Assembly (NCBI GenBank): GCA_964598005.1
Contig: CAZRAL010000013.1
Coordinates: forward strand, 1-49,774
Direction of reading: 5' to 3'
DNA length: 49,774 nt
Source: CAZRAL01 sp964598005
Lineage (GTDB): Bacteria > Pseudomonadota > Gammaproteobacteria > Burkholderiales > Usitatibacteraceae
A program made the position numbers and the translations under genes. The notes below the pieces were generated by a model that did not search any database, had not been told where the DNA came from, and saw nothing but the letters and a program-made list of their open reading frames with translations. Shown one piece after another: positions 42,192-49,774 of the stretch; within the stretch, counting starts at the first letter, position 1; each line of letters begins with the position of its first letter.

Positions 42192-42334
42192 AGACTTCTT
42201 TCGAAACTTGCTGCGCTTGACATAACGGCGTTGCACGCTGGCTCAAAATCCTCATTTACTCTCTTGTAAACTCCGGTTTTTCGCCACCATGCGCCTTGTT
42301 TTGTTTTCGCTCGCGACAGTTTCGAAAGAAGTCT
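42192..42334. mobile_element. 143-bp MITE copy 1, downstream of msrA
   Basis: Terminal inverted repeats AGACTTCTTTCGAAACT and AGTTTCGAAAGAAGTCT are exact complements. The element is bracketed by a 3-bp direct repeat AAT (42189-42191 and 42335-42337). The interior (CTGCGCTTGACATAACGGCG and so on) has no coding capacity. A second copy at 43023-43165 lies on the other side of msrA in the same orientation. The right end abuts the msrA stop codon: the TAG is read from 42335-42333, so two of its three bases are MITE. Confidence 0.9.
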
Positions 42335-42968
42335 AATGCCCGGCTGTGCTTCCCCACAGTTCCTTCAAACGCGCATCGCGGCCACATCCGCTACGATAAA
42401 ACTTATAGCGCACGGGATTCTTCTGGTAATAGTCCTGATGATAATCCTCGGCCGGATAAAAGGTGGTGGCGGCCGTAATTTCGGTCACGATCGGCGCTTT
42501 GAACGGCCTGCTTTTTTCGAGCGCTGCCCGCGAGGCTTCGGCGGCTTTTTTCTGTTCCTCCGAATGATAAAAAATACCGGTTCGATATTGCGAGCCCACA
42601 TCGCAAAACTGCCGGTCCTTTACCGTGGGATCAACGTTGCGCCAAAACACATCGAGCAATTTTTCGTAACTTATTTTTTTGGGATCGTAAACAACTTGTA
42701 CCACTTCGGTATGACCAGTGACACCGCTGGAAACCTCTTTATAAGTTGGCTCCGTTTTTCTGCCCCCGGTATAACCCGACGTTGTAGAAATGACTCCTTG
42801 CAGAGCATCAAAAGGAGGCTCCATGCACCAAAAGCATCCTCCGGCAAAGGTTGCCGTGGAATAGTTACTGGGAGGTATCGGACTTAGGGCGTAAGCGTAT
42901 GCTGCCGATAACGCAATAATGAGCGCCCGCAATAATCGGCCGCAAAGAAAAAGTGGAGTGGAACGCAT
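42333..42968 (-). CDS. msrA: Peptide methionine sulfoxide reductase MsrA, exported form
   Basis: A 211-residue enzyme that reduces methionine-S-sulfoxide in proteins. The active site GCFWC is at 44-48, with nucleophile Cys45; other family blocks are TSGYTGGRKTEPTYKEVSSG, HTEVVQVVYDPKKISYEKLL and DVGSQYRTGIFYHSEEQ. The N-terminal 28 residues look like a signal peptide (RALIIALSAAYAYALS), so it probably works in the periplasm on oxidised envelope proteins. The recycling cysteine near the C terminus is plausible in RSGCGRDA. It is monocistronic and flanked on both sides by 143-bp MITE copies. Confidence 0.96.
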   Translation of the reverse strand: MRSTPLFLCGRLLRALIIALSAAYAYALSPIPPSNYSTATFAGGCFWCMEPPFDALQGVISTTSGYTGGRKTEPTYKEVSSGVTGHTEVVQVVYDPKKISYEKLLDVFWRNVDPTVKDRQFCDVGSQYRTGIFYHSEEQKKAAEASRAALEKSRPFKAPIVTEITAATTFYPAEDYHQDYYQKNPVRYKFYRSGCGRDARLKELWGSTAGH

Positions 42969-43022
42969 GTGATCTTTTCAGTTGGTGAAATGTTTCCGTT
43001 TGGCTATACAACCCTGTTAATT

Positions 43023-43165
43023 AAACTTCTTTCGAAACTTGCTGCGCTTGACATAACGGCGTTGCACGCTGGCTCAAAATCCTCATTTACTGTCTTGTAA
43101 ACTCCGGTTTTTCACCGTTATGCGCCTTGTTTTTTCTGCGCTCGCGACAGTTTCAAAAGAAATCT
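43023..43165. mobile_element. 143-bp MITE copy 2, upstream of msrA
   Basis: This copy is nearly identical to that at 42192-42334 (same length, a handful of substitutions). Its ends have drifted: AAACTTCTTTCGAAACT on the left and AGTTTCAAAAGAAATCT on the right. It is bracketed by a 3-bp direct repeat ATT (43020-43022 and 43166-43168). It fills most of the 42969-43345 intergenic region; the rest, 43166-43345, contains only a 12-bp palindrome GCGGATATCCGC at 43263-43274 and no supported gene. Confidence 0.9.
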
Positions 43166-43345
43166 ATTCAAAAAGCCAGTGCAGCTACGATGGTTAGTCA
43201 AAATTGCCATAATAACCTATGGAAGGTCTGATCAAATAAACATCTTGGCGCCAATACTCATAGCGGATATCCGCCCGGAGCATGGTCTGATGCGTAGCGT
43301 AGCGGTTTTCTCCCGGAGCCGCTTATTTTGTGCTGAAACTGCTTT

Positions 43346-44395
43346 TTACGAGAGTGTCAAGTCAAAGAAGTGATCCAGAATATGAAAATGATCTTCAAAA
43401 AACTGGTCTTCCATCGAAACGAGTGCGGTCAACGGTATCCACGCCGCCGTTTCTGCATCGTCCTGTCCGCTGACCTCAGGCAGCCTGTCTACGCGCAACT
43501 CGAAATAATGAACATGGGTAATAGTACGGCCACGCGCCGAGCGCCCCGGATGGTCGAAAACCACGACTTTTTTCAAGCCGCTTTGCAACAGGCTTTCATG
43601 CACACCAAGCCCGGTTTCCTCACGCAATTCGCGCAGCGCAGACTGCAATAACCGCTCTTTTGGTTCGACGAAGCCACCGGGTAATGCCCATAATCCTTTG
43701 CCCGGATATCCCTTGCGGCGCACCAGGAGCACATGGTTCTGTGCTTGTACCAGTGCGTCGACGGTAACCAGTATGGGTTCGTACGGCGCCATGCGCCACG
43801 ATTGACGGTAGGCTTCGAGGGCGCGGTGCTCGGCCACAATGTCCGCGTAGCAGGGCAGCCGGGCCCAGGCCTTCAGGTATTGAAGTACAGGCGTGGGAAT
43901 CAAGGGGTCGAGCACGGCCAGCGACACATCGACATTCTCCGCTTCCAGATAAACCTTGCGCAGACTGGTGGCGTCCAGGCCAAGGCGCTGCACAATGGTT
44001 TCCAGCTTCCAGTGTGGAAACCAGTCGAGGTAGCGGCTGGTTTCATCCTTGAAATACCCAAAAAGACAAATCTCGCCGGACCCGGGAGCAATAGCCTCGA
44101 CAGCACGACGCACTGCTTCTGCCCAGCGCACGTCATTGTAGTAATCGCGTATGCCGATGAATTTCAACCGCTCCCGAATTCCTTCGGGGAAACACTGGTC
44201 GATCATGGCGGCGCGCTCTTCCCACGTAAAAGGATTTTTGGAGGTGCGCGCATGAAACGCCGAACCCAGAATGACAACAACGCTTTCGGCGCGCTCCAGT
44301 GCGCAATCAAACAAATCCTTGTGGCCGTTATGAAAGGGTTCGAAGCGACCAATGACGACCGCCGTCTTATTGGTGATATTTGGTTTGCCATTCAT
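43346..44395 (-). CDS. nadM: Bifunctional nicotinamide-nucleotide adenylyltransferase / Nudix hydrolase
   Basis: A 349-residue fusion. The N-terminal half (about 10-185) is a NadM-type adenylyltransferase: VVIGRFEPFHNGHKDLF with the (H)xGH nucleotide motif, and later DATSLRKVYLEAENVDVSLA. The C-terminal half (about 205-340) is a Nudix domain with an intact box, GGFVEPKERLLQSALRELRE-ETGLG. Such fusions make NAD from NMN and hydrolyse ADP-ribose-like compounds. In this operon it may also adenylate nicotinate mononucleotide. The ATG at 44395 has GAGG within the end of nadE; the longer frame to 44437 is inside nadE. Confidence 0.93.
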   Translation of the reverse strand: MNGKPNITNKTAVVIGRFEPFHNGHKDLFDCALERAESVVVILGSAFHARTSKNPFTWEERAAMIDQCFPEGIRERLKFIGIRDYYNDVRWAEAVRRAVEAIAPGSGEICLFGYFKDETSRYLDWFPHWKLETIVQRLGLDATSLRKVYLEAENVDVSLAVLDPLIPTPVLQYLKAWARLPCYADIVAEHRALEAYRQSWRMAPYEPILVTVDALVQAQNHVLLVRRKGYPGKGLWALPGGFVEPKERLLQSALRELREETGLGVHESLLQSGLKKVVVFDHPGRSARGRTITHVHYFELRVDRLPEVSGQDDAETAAWIPLTALVSMEDQFFEDHFHILDHFFDLTLS

Positions 44396-44396
44396 A

Positions 44397-46088
44397 TTAG
44401 TACCTCGCCGCAACGGGCATTTGACGCCCGGTGCCAAATGCGCGCGGGCGCACGCGGATAATGGGCGGCGCCTGACGGCGCTTGTATTCGTTGCGTGCCA
44501 CCATGGTCAGGATGCGCTGAACAACCACCTGACCTTCGGGTGTGGCGCGCAGGGTGCGCACCGCGGCCGCTGCGGTTTCAAATTCGTCCGCTGGCAGACG
44601 GGTGTCTTCAATATGCCATTTGAGTATTTCGTCGAGCACTGGGTAGGGCGGCAGGCTGTCGGTATCTTTTTGTCCCGGCGCCAGCTCCGCAGACGGCGGT
44701 TTGCTGAGGATGGGCTCGGGAATCAGGGCCCGGCCTGCACAGGCATTCAGATGCGCCGAGAGGGTGAAGACCTCTGTTTTATAAAGATCGCCGATCAGGC
44801 CCAGCCCGCCGTTGGTATCGCCATATAGGGTGCAGTAGCCCACCGAAATTTCGCTTTTGTTGCCGGTGGTGAGCAGCAGCGAGCCGAAGTTATTCGAGTA
44901 TTCCATCAGGATGGTGCCACGAATGCGCGCCTGAAGATTTTCCAGCGGCAGGCCGGCCAGCGGCTTGTCGAACGCTTGCGCAAAGCCGTTGCTGTAGGTT
45001 TCCACCAGTGCCCGAATCGGATGCTGGTATAGCGCGATGCCCAGATTGTGGCACAACTGCTCCGAATCGGTGACCGAGCCTGCGCTGGAGAAGACCGAAG
45101 GCATGGTCACCGCCGCCACGTTTTGCGCACCCAGCGCTTCCACCGCCAGTGCCAGCGTCAGGGCGGAATCGATGCCGCCCGACGAGCCCACCACGACTTT
45201 GCCAAATCCGCAGCGCCGCGCGTAATCGCGCAGGCCGAGCACGATCTGCCGGCGGGCAAATTCGGCAGCGGTCAAGACTGGGGGCACCTGCCACGGATGG
45301 CCAGGCAGCGGCTGAAAGTGTCCTTGCGCGAAGCCCACGACATTCAAGGCTTCCTCGAACTGGGTGGCCTCGAAGACCACGCCCTCCGCGGGCGAAATCG
45401 CAAACGAACCGCCATCGAAAACCAGTTGATCCTGCCCGCCTACCTGATTCACATAGAGCAGGGGCAGGTTGTGCCGTTTTGCAGCCGCCGAAAAAATGCT
45501 GTGGCGCTGTTGCCGCTTGCCAATATCAGAGGGGCTGGCGTTGATGCTGATCGCCAGATCGGTCCCGGCCCGCTGCAGCGCATCGAAGGGATTGGTCAGG
45601 TAATCGCGGCCTTCATCGTTCCAGCCGTCCTCGCAAATCATGAAACCAACCTTGACACCGCCCACCTCGACCACACAGGCCACATCAGGTCCCGGCTCAA
45701 AGTGCCGCCGCTCATTGAAAATATTGTAGTTGGGCAATAACTGTTTGGCGTACTCGGCTTCGATGCGGCCTGCGCGAATCACCAGCAGCGCATTGTGCAG
45801 CGGCTTGCCCACGCCCTTGTTGGGGCGCGGCACCCCGACCACCATCGCCAGTTGCGGCAGGCGCGCGGAAAGGTGCTGCACCTGCTCCACCGCTGCGGCG
45901 CTGCGGGCTAGAAAGTCGTGCGCCTCCAGCAGATCGCCCGGATAGTAGCCGGTTAGATTAAGCTCGGGAAAGGCGATGAGATGGGCGCCCGCTGCCTGCG
46001 CCCGCTCGGCATACGCCGTCACCGTAGCCACGTTTCCATCGAAATCGCCGATGGTGGGATTGATTTGCGCAATAGCAATCTTCAGCAT
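44397..46088 (-). CDS. nadE: Glutamine-dependent NAD+ synthetase
   Basis: A 563-residue two-domain enzyme that amidates NaAD to NAD+. The N-terminal nitrilase-like glutaminase (about 1-260) has the Glu-Lys-Cys set in FPELNLTGYYPGDL (Glu42), YAKQLLPNYNIFNERRHF and GFMICEDGWND. The C-terminal ammonia-using synthetase has the P-loop VVVGSSGGIDSALTLALA and LLTTGNKSEISVGYCTLYGD. Being glutamine-dependent, it needs no separate ammonia source. It overlaps pncB by seven bases at its start, and nadM begins one base after its stop, so the three are cotranslated. Confidence 0.97.
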   Translation of the reverse strand: MLKIAIAQINPTIGDFDGNVATVTAYAERAQAAGAHLIAFPELNLTGYYPGDLLEAHDFLARSAAAVEQVQHLSARLPQLAMVVGVPRPNKGVGKPLHNALLVIRAGRIEAEYAKQLLPNYNIFNERRHFEPGPDVACVVEVGGVKVGFMICEDGWNDEGRDYLTNPFDALQRAGTDLAISINASPSDIGKRQQRHSIFSAAAKRHNLPLLYVNQVGGQDQLVFDGGSFAISPAEGVVFEATQFEEALNVVGFAQGHFQPLPGHPWQVPPVLTAAEFARRQIVLGLRDYARRCGFGKVVVGSSGGIDSALTLALAVEALGAQNVAAVTMPSVFSSAGSVTDSEQLCHNLGIALYQHPIRALVETYSNGFAQAFDKPLAGLPLENLQARIRGTILMEYSNNFGSLLLTTGNKSEISVGYCTLYGDTNGGLGLIGDLYKTEVFTLSAHLNACAGRALIPEPILSKPPSAELAPGQKDTDSLPPYPVLDEILKWHIEDTRLPADEFETAAAAVRTLRATPEGQVVVQRILTMVARNEYKRRQAPPIIRVRPRAFGTGRQMPVAARY

Positions 46089-47329
46089 GATTCTTTTATT
46101 CCTTTCGTTTTTTCACAAGCCGCGGCGGGCAGGTCAAATACCTGCCGCAGATAGGCCAGAAAAGTCTGATCATCGCACTGCGTTTTACCGGGCGCATCCG
46201 AAATCTTAGCGACCGGGTTGCCATTGCATACCACCAGCTTCATGACGATATTCAGCGGCTCGACTCCCACATCGTTGGTGAGATAGGTGCCGATGCCGAA
46301 ACCGACTTTGGTGCGCCCGGCGAAATGGCGATAAAGCGCGAATGTTTTCGGGAAATCCAGTCCGTCGGAAAAAGTCAGTATCTTCGTTGAAGCATCGATG
46401 CGCAGTTTGGCATAATGCGCCAGCGCTTTTTCGCCCCAGTGGACCGGGTCGCCCGAATCGTGCCGCAAGCCGTCGAACAGCTTGGCGAAATAAAGGTCGA
46501 AGTCGCTCAAAAAAGCATCCATCCCCACCACGTCGGTCAGTGCGATACCCAGATCGCCGCGGTATTCACTAACCCAGTTTTCCAGCGCCATTTTCTGGAA
46601 ATCGCGCAGACGGTAACCTAGCGCCTGATGCGCCTGAAGATACTCATGGGCCATGGTGCCGATCGGCACCAGATTATGGCGGCGGGCCATGTCGACATTG
46701 CTGGTGCCCTTGAAAAACTGCGGGACCGCGCGCGCCAGCGTTGTCACCACTTCTTCGTGCCAGGCACGGCAGGTGCGCCGCCGGGTGCCGAAATCGAAAA
46801 ATACGTAAGGGACAAGCAAGCGCGCTTGTGTTGCAGACTCCTTTGCAAAGGCCTGCAAGTGTGCAATTTTTTCGGCCAGGCACTGCCGGCCTTCCTGCAA
46901 ACATTGCGCGCGGTCATACTGCGAAAAATTGACCTCGGAAACAATCGCCAATACAAAAATTTCGAAAAGCATGACCTGCACCAGCGGCCCGCGCGCCACG
47001 ATCTGCAATTCGCCATCCACTCCTTCCTGTACCGTAATAAAGCGCCGACGAAACTGGAAGAGCTCCAGATAATCGACAAAATCGCTTTTCATGAAGCGCA
47101 GACTGCGCAAATAAGCCAGCTCCTCGGGGTGGTAGCGCAGCGTGCATAAATGGTCGAGTTGCGCCTCGATTTCCGTCTTGAAGGCAGCCAGTGGCGTCCG
47201 GGGACGGTTGCGGCATTTAAAACGGTATTCGCCCGTTGCGCCCGGAAAATGGTGCAAATAGACCTGCAGCATGGTGAACTTGTACAGATCGGTATCGAGC
47301 AGACTTTCAATAATCGGCGGCAACTTCAT
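46082..47329 (-). CDS. pncB: Nicotinate phosphoribosyltransferase
   Basis: PncB, about 415 residues, joins nicotinate and PRPP to form nicotinate mononucleotide (ATP-assisted). It begins MKLPPIIESLLDTDLYKFTM, the family start, and carries EYRFKCRNRP, FFDFGTRRRTCRAWHEEVV, FKGTSNVDMARRHNLVPIGT-MAHE, KLFDGLRHDSGDPVHWGEKA and the end block GIGTYLTNDVG. ATG at 47329 is chosen with GGTGAG upstream; ATG at 47341 would add four residues. The frame runs to 47407 without need. Coupled to nadE by overlap and 31 bases after pncA. Confidence 0.96.
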   Translation of the reverse strand: MKLPPIIESLLDTDLYKFTMLQVYLHHFPGATGEYRFKCRNRPRTPLAAFKTEIEAQLDHLCTLRYHPEELAYLRSLRFMKSDFVDYLELFQFRRRFITVQEGVDGELQIVARGPLVQVMLFEIFVLAIVSEVNFSQYDRAQCLQEGRQCLAEKIAHLQAFAKESATQARLLVPYVFFDFGTRRRTCRAWHEEVVTTLARAVPQFFKGTSNVDMARRHNLVPIGTMAHEYLQAHQALGYRLRDFQKMALENWVSEYRGDLGIALTDVVGMDAFLSDFDLYFAKLFDGLRHDSGDPVHWGEKALAHYAKLRIDASTKILTFSDGLDFPKTFALYRHFAGRTKVGFGIGTYLTNDVGVEPLNIVMKLVVCNGNPVAKISDAPGKTQCDDQTFLAYLRQVFDLPAAACEKTKGIKESC

Positions 47330-47360
47330 TTCGCTCACCATTTTTTGGGTAGGGCAACTT

Positions 47361-48230
47361 TTAGATTGATAATGTAGCCGATGTGGCGGTACGCATTCCA
47401 CGGGCACAAAGTTCTTTCACGAAATCGCTACCCTGTTTTTCAAATCCGGCAACCGGGCTGGCGCAATCGGTCAGCAACACCAGTTTGCGGATATTCGTTT
47501 CGCCGATGTTGTTGGCAAGGTCGCGCACGGTGCTGGCGACGCAGTGCGACAAGGCCTCCCCGGCGACAATTACTTCGCCCGCGCGGCTGAGTGCCGCGAT
47601 GAGCGGACGGTTAAGCTGGGTGGAAGGATCGGCGGCATCGGGCACCTCGGCCTGAATGGCCGAATAGTGCTCGGTTCCGGGATGGGTGCCCTTGATAACG
47701 AAATCGATGCGTTTCATCTGCTGGCGCGCCCACTGATCCAGTGCGGTTTTTACGTGACCATGAATATTATGGCCCCACGAACCGATCAGGCAGTGTTCCG
47801 GCCACACCACCAACAGATAGCGGCCATTTTTTTCCAGTGCCTGAACATATGCACTGCTCGCTGCCTGCTGCGCAGGGTCGCGGGCTTTCCACGCCCCGTT
47901 GGCGACATCCGCTGCCGTTATCGCCGTGAACGGCGCGGGGGCGTCACCTGTCGCATTGCGCCACCAGCCGGGATGCGCGATATCGATGGTGTGGTGGGAA
48001 TCAAGCGTGACATGTATTTCGCTTAATTTGGTGCCGATGCGTGCGATTAGTTTGGCCAGCCGTTTCATATCGGCGTCGGCACCCGTTACGGGCAAAGCAA
48101 GGTGGGCGATGGGTACGATGGGCATGGTGGAGTTTGCCGCCGTATGGTTCAACGCGGGAAGCTCGGCCTCGGGAATGTCGCAGAAATCGTTCTGCGGATC
48201 GATGATCAGTAATTGAATGTTTTTATTCAT
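47361..48230 (-). CDS. pncA: Nicotinamidase-type cysteine hydrolase
   Basis: A 289-residue isochorismatase-fold amidase; in this operon it should convert nicotinamide to nicotinate. The catalytic residues are Asp11 in LLIIDPQNDFCD, the Lys in FVIKGTHPGTEHYSA and Cys230 in GEALSHCVASTVRDLA. Metal-ligand residues are likely in the TLDSHHTIDIAHPGWW region. It is longer than E. coli PncA (about 213), owing to insertions such as ALNHTAANSTMPIVPIAHLA, and may belong to a distinct subfamily that could have other substrates. It is the first gene behind the double operator. Confidence 0.85.
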   Translation of the reverse strand: MNKNIQLLIIDPQNDFCDIPEAELPALNHTAANSTMPIVPIAHLALPVTGADADMKRLAKLIARIGTKLSEIHVTLDSHHTIDIAHPGWWRNATGDAPAPFTAITAADVANGAWKARDPAQQAASSAYVQALEKNGRYLLVVWPEHCLIGSWGHNIHGHVKTALDQWARQQMKRIDFVIKGTHPGTEHYSAIQAEVPDAADPSTQLNRPLIAALSRAGEVIVAGEALSHCVASTVRDLANNIGETNIRKLVLLTDCASPVAGFEKQGSDFVKELCARGMRTATSATLSI

Positions 48231-48287
48231 GACGCTTTCCTTTATTTCGAATGATGACTTTGCTTGCTTTCCTATATCTGATTTATA

Positions 48288-48304
48288 AGTCGTATTGTAC
48301 GACT
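48288..48304. promoter_or_regulatory. NrtR operator 1 (candidate)
   Basis: AGTCGTA and TACGACT are exact complements around TTG, the pattern AGTCGTATTGTACGACT. It lies nearer the pncA operon (58 bases from its start). It shares both arms with operator 2 in opposite orientation. It is assigned to NrtR from position between nrtR and an NAD salvage operon. Confidence 0.8.
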
Positions 48305-48309
48305 ATTTA

Positions 48310-48332
48310 TTAAGTCGTACAATACGACTTAA
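48310..48332. promoter_or_regulatory. NrtR operator 2 (candidate)
   Basis: TTAAGTCGTA and TACGACTTAA are perfect 10-base arms around CAA. It lies 37 bases upstream of the nrtR start. The centre-to-centre distance to operator 1 is 25 bp, near two and a half helical turns. Both sites are in the only intergenic region of this locus, so they can control nrtR and the salvage operon together. Confidence 0.85.
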
Positions 48333-48369
48333 TTAGCTGGTTGTCAATCAGTCTTTAAAAAGGATACAC

Positions 48370-49113
48370 ATGTACCCACCCAAGACAAAGAACCATGGTG
48401 AAAATTTTCCCCGCCCGCTGACCACGGTCGATGTGGTCATTTTTTCCATCCGTGCGGGAAAGCTGTGCGTACTGCTGGTGAAGCGGCCGGAAGCCAAGGG
48501 CGAAAATAAAAACGAACCTTTCCCCGGCCGCTGGGCACTGCCGGGCGGGTTTGTCGATGTCGCGCGCGACCGCGATCTGCAAAGCTGCGCTGCGCGCAAG
48601 CTGAAGGAAAAAACCGGCATTGCCAGCCCCTATCTTGAGCAACTGGGCAGCTGGGGAAGCGCCACCCGCGACCCGCGCGGCTGGTCGGCCACCCACGTTT
48701 ACCTGGCGTTGCTGCCCTCCATACCGATAACGCTGGCCCACGGCGGCAACGCTGCCGAAACAGCCTGGTATGAGATTGAGGCAACCGGTGTATCGGTACG
48801 GCTGGCGTTCGATCACAAGGCGTTGCTGGCCGCTGCGCTGGCGCGGGTGCGCGCCAAGGTCGAATACACCTCGCTGCCGGTGCATTTCGTGGAAGAGCCT
48901 TTTACGCTGACCGATGTGCAAAAAGCCTATGAGGTGCTGCTGGGCCGGCCGGTAAACAAGGCGGCTTTTCGCACTCGCCTGCTGGGCGCCGGAATCGTCG
49001 TGAGCACCGGTGAATTTCGTGGTGGGCAGGCCCGGCCGGCAGAATTATTCCGGCTCGCAGCTGGTCGCGATGAACTGACTTATTTCCCGCGAACCTTCAG
49101 CCCGCGAACGTAA
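48370..49113 (+). CDS. nrtR: Nudix-related transcriptional regulator NrtR
   Basis: A 247-residue regulator of NAD metabolism. The N-terminal Nudix-like domain (about 17-150: VVIFSIRAGKLCVLLVKRP, GRWALPGGFVD) has a broken Nudix box: the normal REUxEE is AARKLKEKTG, so hydrolysis should be lost and the domain should only bind ADP-ribose or related ligands. The C-terminal winged helix (about 170-235: FTLTDVQKAYEVLLGRPVNK, AFRTRLLGAGIV) binds DNA. It is divergent from pncA-pncB-nadE-nadM with two palindromic sites between. AAGGA seven bases before the ATG supports the start. Confidence 0.94.
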   Translation: MYPPKTKNHGENFPRPLTTVDVVIFSIRAGKLCVLLVKRPEAKGENKNEPFPGRWALPGGFVDVARDRDLQSCAARKLKEKTGIASPYLEQLGSWGSATRDPRGWSATHVYLALLPSIPITLAHGGNAAETAWYEIEATGVSVRLAFDHKALLAAALARVRAKVEYTSLPVHFVEEPFTLTDVQKAYEVLLGRPVNKAAFRTRLLGAGIVVSTGEFRGGQARPAELFRLAAGRDELTYFPRTFSPRT

Positions 49114-49162
49114 AATTGGCGCTTCTTCATAAAACATAAATCTGGTTAATAAAACAAGCCTA

Positions 49163-49774
49163 TTAATTGAGAGGTGATTTAGGTCGTTGGGATGGGGGGG
49201 TATCTTGTGTATCTTCTAAATTATCGAGCCGACCATATTTTTCTTTGCATTTTTGGGCCCATAATTCTGCCCACAAATCTGCTTGATAAAACAAACGGTC
49301 TAGGCCATAAGCGTCATCTAGTTCTGATGCGTGAATTTGCTTTATCACCCTCCAATAACTAAGCCAGATTTCTTTGCATTCAGGATCTTTTTCGATGTCA
49401 TCCCAGCAAGGAGGGCTTGTATCATCATCATCAAGCACGCTAGCTAGAATGATAACGCCAATAATCCCCAACACCAAAATACCAAAACCAGGTAGAGGTA
49501 CAGGCAGGGGCATGGGAATACTGGTTAGCCCTGTCGGATCGGTGTAATTAAGCGGATTATTGCCTACATAGCTATAGAGATTAGGCCCTTCGGGGAGCAA
49601 CGCGGCATTGCGTGCCGGATCACCAGACAGCCAGCGCCCCAGCGCCGGATCATAAGCGCGATACCAGGTCAGATTCAACCCGCTGGGTGGGTGGACAAAG
49701 TACCCTGCATAGCCAAAGCTTGCTTCCCGGGTTCCCCCCACCTTCGACATCTGGCCCCACGGCCCATAGTCATA
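49163..49774 (-). CDS. Rhs-repeat protein, C-terminal part (runs off the window)
   Basis: The frame is open to the right-hand edge, so only the last 203 residues are seen. They start with YDYGPWGQMSKVGG and the Rhs core end: FGYAGYFVHPPSGLNLTWYR, AYDPALGRWLSGDPA and LYSYVGNNPLNYTDPTGL, the hallmark after which a variable tip begins. The tip (about 120 residues) has a hydrophobic helix (GFGILVLGIIGVIILASVL), an acidic DDDDT, then a Cys/Trp-rich segment (PPCWDDIEKDPECKEIWLSY) and a polar tail. No nuclease or deaminase motif was seen. No immunity gene follows; the neighbour is convergent nrtR. Whether this is a toxin tip or a surface protein end is open. Confidence 0.85.
   Translation of the reverse strand, partial: YDYGPWGQMSKVGGTREASFGYAGYFVHPPSGLNLTWYRAYDPALGRWLSGDPARNAALLPEGPNLYSYVGNNPLNYTDPTGLTSIPMPLPVPLPGFGILVLGIIGVIILASVLDDDDTSPPCWDDIEKDPECKEIWLSYWRVIKQIHASELDDAYGLDRLFYQADLWAELWAQKCKEKYGRLDNLEDTQDTPPSQRPKSPLN

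Noticed and set aside
48937..49150. Immunity gene for the Rhs tip
   Set aside because: Only the end of nrtR and a 49-base gap are present on the downstream side of the Rhs gene.

Overview
The window looks like chromosome of a betaproteobacterium of moderate GC. This rests on gene neighbourhoods (bamE-dapB divergent from fur; lptF divergent from pepA-holC-valS; prfB-lysS; the ccm operon; an Anbu cluster) and on protein style. No rRNA or tRNA gene was found. Family calls were made by reading motifs, not by database search.

Layout. 1-5.5 kb: two convergent multidomain glycosyltransferases whose ends overlap. 5.5-8.1 kb: dapB and bamE on the minus strand, divergent from fur, then a secreted barnase-like RNase and a barstar-like inhibitor. 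8.1-12.3 kb: an Lrp/AsnC regulator divergent from a three-gene operon that reads as lysine catabolism through aminoadipate semialdehyde and 2-oxoadipate; a perfect 25-bp inverted repeat lies between them. 12.4-15.3 kb: an accessory patch with a small lipoprotein behind four 10-bp repeats, a transposase remnant, a solitary integron gene cassette with its attC site, and a second ORF right after the attC that is cut by an IS3-family element. 15.3-22.2 kb: lptF (no lptG next to it), pepA, holC, a small conserved gene and valS, with a 287-bp MITE-like element and a collapsed copy of it. 22.2-24.6 kb: an IPTL-CTERM beta-propeller protein and an EamA transporter.

24.7-32.3 kb: a full cytochrome c maturation operon, ccmI-A-B-C-D-E-F-G-H, mostly with 4-bp overlaps but interrupted twice by palindromic repeats. 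32.4-35.2 kb: prfB with its programmed +1 frameshift, then lysS. 35.3-42.1 kb: an Anbu-type cluster (circularly permuted ATP-grasp, alpha-E, proteasome-like Anbu, transglutaminase-DUF2126), an orphan peptide-handling system of unknown substrate. 42.2-43.2 kb: msrA between two 143-bp copies of another MITE, each with a 3-bp target duplication. 43.3-49.1 kb: an NAD salvage operon (pncA-pncB-nadE-nadM/Nudix) divergent from nrtR, with two palindromic operators between them. The window ends inside the 3' end of an Rhs-repeat gene.

The most unusual parts are the lone gene cassette with attC and no integrase in view, the MITE that supplies the holC stop codon and the ribosome-binding site of the next gene, the paired MITEs around msrA, the compact lysine-catabolic operon with its candidate operator, and the Anbu cluster.
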